Shown here: positions 33,241-40,000 of the stretch, piece by piece | Layout: every line of letters begins with the position of its first letter | How positions within the stretch are numbered: the stretch's first letter is position 1 | NCBI RefSeq assembly: GCF_963678635.1 | Contig: NW_026971686.1 | Span: 1-40,000, forward strand | DNA length: 40,000 nucleotides | Direction of reading: 5' to 3' | From: Symsagittifera roscoffensis | Lineage: Eukaryota > Xenacoelomorpha > Acoela > Convolutidae | The notes under the pieces: model-generated | The model's database searches: none | Told to the model about the DNA's origin: nothing | What the model saw: the letters and a program-made list of their open reading frames with translations, nothing else | Translations under genes and position numbers: made by a program

Positions 33241-34420
33241 GTTCGAGAGTCCCAGCATTTGAGTACTGGGATACTGATTTAAGGTTCCCAACACTTGAGT
33301 CCTGGGATACTGATTTAAGGGTCCCAACACTTGAATCCCGAGATACTGATTTAAGGGTCCCAACACTTGAGTCACGAGATACTGATTTAAGGGTCCCAAG
33401 ACTTGAGTCCTGGGATAGTGATTTAAGGGTCCCATCACTTGAGTCCTGGGATAGTGATTTAAGGGTCCCAACACTTGAGTCCTGGGATAGTGATTTAAGA
33501 GTCCCAACACTTGAGTTCTGGGATAGTCGTTTAAGGGTCCCAACAATTGAGTCCTGGGATAGTGATTTGAGTTTCCGAACTTTTGAGACCTGGGATAGTG
33601 GTTTGAGAGTCCCAGCATTTGAGTCCTGGGATACTGATTTAAGGTTCCCAACACTTGAGTCCTGGGATACTGATTTAAGGGTCCCAAAACTTGAACCCCG
33701 AGATACTGATTTAAGGGTCCCAACACTTGAGTCACGAGATACTGATTTAAGGGTCCCAAGACTTGAGTCCTGGGATAGTGATTTAAGGGTCCCATCACTT
33801 GAGTCCTGGGATAGTGATTTAAGGGTCCCATCACTTGAGTCCTGGGATAGTGATTTAAGGGTCCCAACACTTGAGTCCCGAGATACTGATTTAAGGGTCC
33901 CAACACTTGAGTCACGAGATTTTGATTTAAGGGTCCCAAGACTTGAGTCCTGGGATAGTGATTTAAGGGTCCCATCACTTGAGTCCTGGGATAGTGATTT
34001 AAGGGTCCCAACACTTGAGTCCTGGGATAGTGATTTAAGAGTCCCAACACTTGAGTTCTGGGATAGTCGTTTAAGGGTCCCAACAATTGAGTCCTGGGAT
34101 AGTGATTTGAGTTTCCGAACATTTGAGACCTGGGATAGTGGTTTGAGAGTCCCAGCATTTGAGTCCTGGGATACTGATTTAAGGTTCCCAACGCTTGAGT
34201 CCTGGGATACTGATTTAAGGGTCCCAAAACTTGAACCCCGAGATACTGATTTAAGGGTCCCAACACTTGAGTCACGAGATACTGATTTAAGGGTCCCAAG
34301 ACTTGAGTCCTGGGATAGTGATTTAAGGGTCCCATCACTTGAGTCCTGGGATAGTGATTTAAGGGTCCCAACACTTGATCCTGGGATAGTGATTCAAGGG
34401 ACCCAACACTTGACTTCTGG
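33241..34420 (+). repeat. Nested 360-bp and 540-bp repeats (10 and 15 monomers)
   Basis: The monomer with CCCAGCATTTGAGT starts comparable series at about 33,250, 33,610 and 34,150. Offsets of 360 and 540 bp are exact multiples of 36, and the copies are nearly identical. The unusual GTTTCCGAAC(T/A)TTTGAGACC variant marks two of them. This is the most homogeneous, so probably the youngest, part of the array. Confidence 0.88.
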
Positions 34421-34559
34421 GATACTGATTTTTAGTTCCCAGTGGATCAAGCGTCCCAATAGTGGAGACGGGAGTGGAAATTTCAACACGAATTCTGGAG
34501 GTGGTACTGGGATAGTGGATCAGGTATCTTAACATTTGAGTCACGATGTTGAATAATTT

Positions 34560-35890
34560 TTCACGAGTTCTGGAGGCAGTCTTGGGATAGTGGTTTAAGG
34601 GTCCCAACACTTGAGTCCTGGGATAGTGATTTATGAGTCCCAACACTTGAGTTCTGGGATAGTCGTTTAAGGGTCCCAACAATTGAGTCCTGAGATGGTG
34701 ATTTGAGGATCACAACACTTGAGACCTGGGATAGTGGTTGAGAGTCCCAGCATTTCAGTCCTGGGATACTGATTTAAGATTCCCAATACTTGAGTCCTGG
34801 GATACTGATTTAGGGGTCCCAAAACTTGGGTCTTGGGATAGTGATTTAAGGGTCCCAACACTTGAGTCCTGGGATAGTGATTTAAGGGTAATATCACTTG
34901 AGTCCTGGGATAGTGATTTAAGGGTCCCAACACTTGAGTCCTGGGATAGTGATTTAAGGGTCCCAACACTTGGGTCCTGGGTTAGTGATTTAAGAGTTCC
35001 ATCACTTGAATCCTGGGATAGTGATTAAAGGGTCCCAACACTTGAGTCCTGGGATGGTGATTTAAGGGTCCCAACACTTGACTTCTGGGATACTGATTTT
35101 TGGATCCCAACATTTGACTCCCGGGATACTGATTTAAGTGTCCCAACACTTGAGTCCTGGGATATCGATTTAAGAGTCCCAACAATTGAATTCTGTGATA
35201 GTCGTTTAAGTGTCCCAACAATTGAGTCCTTGGATAGTGATTTCAGGGTCCCAATACTTGAGTCTTGGGATAGTGATTTAAGGGTCCCAACAGATGAGTC
35301 CTGGGATAGTAATTTAAGGGTCCCATCACTTTAGTCCTGGGATAATGATTTAAGAGTCCCAACATTTGAGTCCTGGGATACTGATTTAAGGTTCCCAACA
35401 CTTGAGTCCTGGGATACTGATTTAAGTGTCCCAACACTTGAGTCCTGGGATAGTGATTTATGAGTCCCAACACTTGAGTTCTGGGATAGTCGTTTAAGGG
35501 TCCCAACAATTGAGTCCTGAGATGGTGATTTGAGGATCACAACACTTGAGACCTGGGATAGTGGTTGAGAGTCCCAGCATTTCAGTCCTGGGATACTGAT
35601 TTAAGGTTCCCAATACTTGAGTCCTGGGATACTGATTTAGGGGTCCCAAAACTTGAGTCTTGGGATAGTGATTTAAGGGTCCCAACACTTGAGTCCTGGG
35701 ATAGTGATTTAAGGGTAATATCACTTGAGTCCTGGGATAGTGATTTAAGGGTCCCAACACTTGAGTCCTGGGATAGTGATTTAAGGGTCCCAACACTTGG
35801 GTCCTGGGTTAGTGATTTAAGGGTTCCATCACTTGAATCCTGGGATAGTGATTAAAGGGTCCCAACACTTGAGTCCTGGGATGGTGATTT
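34560..35890 (+). repeat. 827-bp duplication
   Basis: About 34,600-35,060 recurs at about 35,430-35,890. Rare shared variants include GGGTAATATCACTTGAGT (34,885 and 35,713) and GTTAGTGATTTAAG next to TTCCATCACTTGAATCC. The offset is one base short of 23 monomers (828), so a single-base deletion has occurred in one copy. Confidence 0.85.
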
Positions 35891-36936
35891 AAGGGTCCCA
35901 ACACTTGACTCCCGGGATAGTGATTTATGTTTCCCAACACTTGAGTCCTGGGATATCGATTTAAGAGTCCCAACACTTGAATTCTGTGATAGTAGTTTAA
36001 GTGTCCCAACAATTGAGTCCTTGGATAGTGATTTCAGGGTCCCAATACTTGAGACTTGGGATAGTGGTTTGAGAGACCCAGCACTTGAGTCCTGGGATAA
36101 TGATTTAAGGTTACCAACACTTGTCCTGGGACAGCGATTTAAGGGTCTCAACACCTAGAACCCTAGAATAGTGAATTAAGGATCCAACACCTAGAGTCCT
36201 GGGATAGTGAATTAAGTATCCCAACACCTAAAAGCCCTGGATAGTGGATTTAGTATCTCAACACTTGAGTCCTGGGATACTGATTTAGGGTCCCAACACT
36301 TCGGTCGTGGGATACTGATTTGAGGGTCCCAACACTTGAGTCCAGAGATACTGATTTAAGGGTTCCAAGACTTGAGTCTTGGGATAGTGATTTAAGGGTC
36401 CCATCACTTGAGTCCTGGGATAGTGATTTAAGGGTCCCAACACTTGAGTCCTGGGATAGTGATTTAAGGGTCCCAACACTTGACTTCTGGGATACTGATT
36501 TAAGGTTCCCAATACTTGAGTCCTGGGATACTGATTTAGGGTCCCAACAATTGAGTCCCGAGATACTGATTTAAGGTTCCCAAGACTTGAGTCCTGGGAT
36601 AGTGATTTAAGGGTCCCATCACTTGAGTCCTGGGATAGTGATTAAAGGGTTCCAACACTTGATTCCTGAGATAGTGATTTGAGGATCACAACACTTGAGA
36701 CCTGGGATAGTGGTTTGAGAGTCCCAGCATTTCAGTCTTGGGATAGTGATTTAAGGGTCCCAACACTTGAGTCCTGGGATAGTGATTTAAGGGTCCCATC
36801 ACTTGAATCCTGGGATAAAGATTTAAGGGTCCCAACACTTGAGTCCTGGGATAGTGATTTAAGGGTCCCATCACTTGAGTCCTGGGATAGTGATTAAAGG
36901 GTCCCAACACTTGAGTCCTGGGATAGTGGTTTAAGG

Positions 36937-36955
36937 GTTGTTGTTGTTGTTGTTA
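36937..36955 (-). repeat. LINE 3' tail, six AAC/CAA units
   Basis: On the plus strand GTT is repeated six times (36,937-36,954), followed by AG. On the element strand this is the stop codon TAA followed at once by CAA repeats. There is therefore no 3' untranslated region between ORF2 and the simple-repeat tail. Beyond it the satellite reads GGTTTAAGGG, so the junction could share up to three or four bases (GGGTT) with the target. Confidence 0.88.
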
Positions 36956-37495
36956 GCCCACGCGGGTCGGGTTGGGCTCTTCTGTCTCCAGGTCAAGGAA
37001 CTTAGCAACCTTTACCGGCCGAAGCCACAGGTCTGCTGGGGTGAGTGGGGAGGGGTTTTGGGAGCAGTTGAAAAGGTGACATGTTGTGTGGGAGGCAAGG
37101 GAACAGGATGGAGCTGTCGAGGCGGGATAGGTAAGTGTTAAGGAGCCGGCTGTAGCCAGACCGGAGTTGGGAGAGCTTACAGCGCGTGGGACGTGGGAGA
37201 GATTTTTCAGAGGGGTCAATCTTTGGGGGAGGGATACAAATAACTTTAGACGGAGGGGTTTCGGCCAGGAACTTGGTTGCAAGGGAGGTATGATTGTCTT
37301 TTAAAATTGATTTGTAGTAGTTAAAAATAAAAGTGGAGACTTCGTCTCGGTCGTCCAGAACTAGAGGGTGGTTTGCGTAGACTGAAAAGTCGGTTAAAAT
37401 TTTCTGGGTGTCTTCTTTGAAGCAGCTTATAATTGAGGGGCGAAGTAGACGGGGAGGAGGGGGATGTGAATGTATAAAATTAATGGGATGGTGGG
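36953..37495 (-). pseudogene. LINE ORF2 C-terminal domain
   Basis: From about 37,495 a second frame is open through PRLLRPSIISCFKEDTQ to DSSILFPC near 37,090. The last part, in a third frame, reads CHLFNC and PLTPADLWLRPVKVAKFLDLE, the typical Cys/His-containing C-terminus of Jockey-like ORF2 proteins, and ends in TAA at 36,953-36,955. The first Cys pair of the knuckle is lost at the frameshift near 37,085. This domain probably binds RNA. Confidence 0.8.
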
Positions 37496-39350
37496 AACGA
37501 TAGGTAGAGATAAAAAAATTGAGATGACAGAAGGGTATGGTGGTCTTTGACCGTTAGGATTTCAGATTCACTGTGCAGGTGGGCAGTGGAACTCATTAGA
37601 TTTGATCCAGTAACAACGCAAAGGGATTGGTTTTGGGCAACCTGCAGGCAATTTATGGAGGTGTTACTTGATGCGTGGGACCATGCGGGGGCTGCATAGT
37701 CAAGTATGGGGCGAATTAAAGCCTTAAAAGTTAGGAGGAGGGTTTCTTTGGAGTGACCCCATTTTGATCCTACTAATGCCTTCAGGATTCCGATCCTGCG
37801 TCTGGCCTTTTCAGCGGATTGTTTGCAGTGAGTGGCAAAACAAAGTGTTGGATCAAATGTCACCCCTAAGATTGTTGGATTTTTGTTTAGGGGTAGCGCC
37901 TCGTTATTTAAAAGAACACTAGGTGTTTTATTATATTCTTTGTTATAAGAGGAGAAAAGTGTAACTGATCCTTTAGAGGACGCGAAACTTAGTTTGCGTG
38001 AGGTGAAAAAATCGTAGAGCCTTTTTAGGTAGCTATTGATGGAGTTTGAGGCGATATCAATATTGGAACTGCTTGCGAAGGGGTGGAAATCGTCTGCATA
38101 CGAAACAAGGTTTACATTATCGGGAGGTGGCGGTGCATCATGGACATAAAAATTGAAGAGTGTGGGTGATAAAACAGAACCTTGGGGTACGCCACAGTGG
38201 ATTATTCGATGGGGGGATGTGTGTTCACGGAATGAGGTGGCAGCCTGTCGACCATTAAGGTAATTACTTAGCCAGCGGACTAGACTTCTTGGGAGGGGAG
38301 TGTCATGAACGAGTTCCACAAGTGAGCGATGACACACCATGTCGAAAGCCTTAGACAAGTCAAGTGTGGCCAGTACCGTACGTTTAGGGGGGCGATTTTG
38401 GTTAAAACCGTCTGAAATGTAAAATTCGAGAGTGGAGAGAGCTGTGGTGGTGGAGTGAAAAGGGCGGAAGCCGTGTTGGTGTTTGGCGTTGGGGAGATGT
38501 TTGGTAAAGATGGGGTGAACGAGCCTCTCCAGAATTTTAACTACTGGGCAGAGTAAGGATATAGGTCTGTAAGATGTTGATTGTTTAAGATCCTTATTGG
38601 GCTTTGGAAGCGGTGCAATTTTTGAATTTTTCCAAATTTGGGGGATAATGTTTTCGGACAAAGAGATATTAAAAAGGTATGTTAAGTATTGAGTAGCAAG
38701 TGGGCCGAGATGTTTAAGATGTATATTACAAAGGCCGTCGGGACCTAGCGCTTGCGATGGTTTGCTGTCTGCAATGGCTTGTTTAGTATTTTCAGGGGTA
38801 AAAATTGGGCTGTCTGACAGCGGTAGTTTGGCAATTTTTCTTCTCGTTATACGAAGGAGTTTGTCAGAGGCGTGGGGTCTGGCATTGGTGAATTGTTTGT
38901 TAAAAGAGCTGGTAATATCACGAGGTGAGTGTATGGGTTTAGAACCAAAAGTAATGGGGTGTCTTCCTGCCACGGGCTTAGATCCATTTAAGGAGCGTAC
39001 CACTTTCCAGAACTTTCTGGCACCAGTGCGGTAGTCGCAAGTCCGGAGGAATTCTCGCCATTTATTTTCTTTGTCCTTTGCTGTCTGTTTCATGAGTCTA
39101 CAGTTCAGTTGGGATATGACTTCTGGGGGGAGATTTTGTTGTCGGCTTAAATCTCTTTCGGCGGCAAGGGCAGTGGACTCGGGGGAAAGAGAGGGAGTGA
39201 AGTGGCGAATACGGCCAGCGGGGATGTGGTGGCGTGCTGCCCTGAGCACCAGGTCCCTCAAGAATTTCTCTCCGGCGGCAACTCCGGAAGGTGGAACCGC
39301 TGAAAAGAAACCCTCCTCAATTTCCTCTGTGAATTTGATCCAATCTGCTT
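37480..39350 (-). pseudogene. LINE ORF2 reverse transcriptase
   Basis: The longest frame gives 593 codons from 39,261, and the same frame is open to the slip at about 39,355. RT blocks, numbered from 39,261, are ALGPDGLCN (171-179), YRPISLLCPVVKILERLV (231-248), HQHGFRPFHST (261-271), the domain A aspartate in LATLDLSKAFD (298-307), GVPQGSVLSPTLFNFYV (357-373), active-site SYADD (387-391) and LGVTFDPTLCF after it. All catalytic residues are intact. The frame stops with TAA at 37,480-37,482, and the protein continues in the next frame after a one-base shift. Confidence 0.92.
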
Positions 39351-40000
39351 TTAAAAAATTATAAAAGTCCTTTTAGGTGAAAAATTTATAAAATCATCCA
39401 AGGGTAGTTCTAGAAGAATGGGTAGGTGATCTGATCCTAGAGATTTAATTGGGGTCCATGATGTGGATAGTAAGAGCGATTGGGATGCGAGGGAAATATC
39501 TGGTGACGAGAGTTGGTTTTCTGAGTTAAAAGGGACTCTGGTTTGTGTGTCATCATTTAATGGTGCAAAGGTGGATTCGGTTATTTCATTGCTAAGTACA
39601 GAGCCGCGTTGATCTTCCTCGATGTTGGAGTTCCATAGTTGTGAATGTGCGTTGGCATCCCCGAGTACTAAGGCGTCCCCAGGTTCAAGTAGTTCGGCAA
39701 GGGACGCAGAGTAACCAGGGGGACAGCTCGAGCGAGGGGGGATGTAGAAATTATAAATACGAAGCTTGGATGAACTGGCTACCACTGATATGCCCATAGC
39801 CTCTAGTGTTCCATCGTTGTTAATATTTATTTCTTCGTATTGTATCGACTCATGTATGGCTATGAGAAGACCGCCCCCTTCTTTTTCTCGATCTTTTCTA
39901 ATTAAAGTGTAGTGTGAGCCAAGTGAGGGGTTTCGAGATTTCTTTCTTAATTTAGTTTCTTGGAAGACAGCAATATGAATTTGATTTTGAGATAAGAAAG
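39351..40000 (-). pseudogene. LINE ORF2 endonuclease domain (5' truncated by window edge)
   Basis: The frame is open from base 40,000 to a TAA at 39,351-39,353. The first residues (IHIAVFQETKLRKKS) carry the catalytic Glu of the APE family, which directs the first-strand nick in target-primed reverse transcription. Further motifs are GGGLLIAIHE, FYIPPR, LVLGDANAHSQLW (about 39,640-39,670), SPDISLAS and the C-terminal GSDHLPILLEL (about 39,405-39,440) with the catalytic Asp-His pair. The stop falls in an A/T run (39,351-39,362), where a one-base slip leads into the RT frame without loss of sequence. Confidence 0.88.

Larger units (their letters stand above)
23143..34582 (+). repeat. Eight internal copies of the diverged block
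   Basis: The block beginning GTGGATCAAGCGTCCCAATA, about 140 bp long, recurs at 23,143, 24,277, 26,579, 27,642, 28,021, 29,083, 31,759 and 34,442, besides the left-end copy at 22,119. Distances between successive starts are 1,024, 1,134, 2,302, 1,063, 379, 1,062, 2,676 and 2,683 bp. The block marks the higher-order repeat boundaries. Copies from 26,579 to 31,759 share ACGAATTGTGCAGGTGG, while the first and last keep ACGAATTCTGGAGGTGG, so the inner ones descend from one another. Confidence 0.9.
23690..36250 (+). repeat. Shorter monomer subfamily (CCTAAA/GAATTAAG type) in clusters
   Basis: Within the array, runs of three to six monomers of about 33-36 bp use CAACACCTA(A/G)AGTC and GGGATAGT(G/A)AATTAA in place of the usual sequence. 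Clusters lie near 23,690-23,850, 24,770-24,920, 25,510-25,650, 25,940-26,060, 29,935-30,100, 30,395-30,520, 30,650-30,810, 31,115-31,235, 33,140-33,235 and 36,160-36,250. They always appear in the same local order, so they travel as part of the higher-order units. Confidence 0.75.
22091..36936. repeat. 36-bp satellite array with higher-order structure, about 14.8 kb
   Basis: The whole stretch is made of variants of one monomer whose two halves read GGGTCCCAACACTTGAGT and CCTGGGATAGTGATTTAA (36 bp). Monomers differ by substitutions (for example CCCGAGATACTG for CCTGGGATAGTG, or CCAGCATTTGAG for CCAACACTTGAG) and sometimes by one or two bases in length. There are no spacers between monomers. 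Larger units repeat at several scales. Because 36 bp is twelve codons and the common variants lack stops, long open frames appear on both strands (for example 33,078-34,532 plus and 32,827-34,374 minus); I treat them as by-products. The right end is cut by the LINE; whether the array continues beyond it is outside the window. Confidence 0.97.
36937..40000 (-). mobile_element. APE-type LINE (Jockey/CR1-like), 3' part, inserted in the satellite
   Basis: Reading on the minus strand from the right edge: an apurinic-type endonuclease, a reverse transcriptase with YADD and a C-terminal zinc-knuckle-like HLFNC motif, then a simple (CAA)n tail that joins satellite DNA. This order defines ORF2 of a non-LTR retrotransposon. 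There is no RNase H after RT. The 5' end is outside the window. Three frameshifts (near 39,355, 37,490 and 37,085) make the copy inactive. The 3' junction is exact: satellite sequence ends at about 36,936. Confidence 0.93.

Noticed and set aside
32827-34532. Long repetitive protein-coding genes on both strands of the satellite
   Set aside because: Frames are open on both strands at once because 36 is a multiple of three; there are no start context, signal or unique domains.
22091-36936. CRISPR array (36-bp repeats)
   Set aside because: The repeats are directly adjacent with no spacers, vary freely and lie among eukaryotic retroelements.
22091-36936. G-quadruplex-forming array
   Set aside because: GGG runs are separated by loops of about 15 and 18 bases, too long for a convincing quadruplex.
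36938-37141. Plus-strand frame at the LINE 3' end
   Set aside because: Antisense to the ORF2 C-terminal domain.

Overview
The window looks like repeat-dense intergenic or heterochromatic DNA of an animal, most likely an invertebrate; I cannot place the species. The evidence is a Ty3/Gypsy-type gag-pol, an APE-type LINE related to Jockey/CR1, and almost 15 kb of 36-bp satellite. I see no intact host gene, no rRNA or tRNA, and no bacterial signal such as operons with ribosome binding sites. Every recognisable coding region lies on the minus strand and is broken by stops and one-base frameshifts, so I annotate them as decayed mobile-element copies.

Layout. (1) About 1-7,771, minus strand: a very long broken polyprotein that runs off the left edge. 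It has a charged/coiled-coil N-terminus, one SGNH (GDSL-type) hydrolase domain with all four signature blocks spread over three frames, a second more divergent SGNH-like domain, a short membrane-prone segment and several unrecognised domains. (2) 7,772-8,150: non-coding spacer. (3) 8,151-17,762, minus strand: a Ty3/Gypsy-like gag-protease-RT-RNase H-integrase polyprotein. After the integrase C-terminus it carries an acidic linker and a segment that reads like a macro (ADP-ribose-binding) domain of the OARD1/TARG1 type. (4) 17,763-22,090: non-coding DNA with a cluster of GGAGGGT motifs, a second copy of the gag 5' end (492 versus 510 bp), a pair of 100-bp direct repeats and a strong hairpin. 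(5) 22,091-36,936: a satellite of 36-bp monomers with higher-order repeats and nine copies of a diverged block. Its left end keeps about 74-bp units that look like the founder sequence. (6) 36,937-40,000, minus strand: the 3' part of a LINE (endonuclease, reverse transcriptase, C-terminal zinc-knuckle region), inserted straight into the satellite and ending in a (CAA)n tail that touches the stop codon.

How the parts relate. Regions 1 and 3 share orientation and a similar degree of decay, and I find no recognisable LTR between them. They may therefore be one giant retroelement with two polyproteins: gag-pol-macro, then the SGNH polyprotein in the place where env usually sits. That is an inference; the left end is outside the window and I could not identify LTRs. 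The combination of gag-pol, macro-like domain and tandem SGNH domains is the most interesting thing here.
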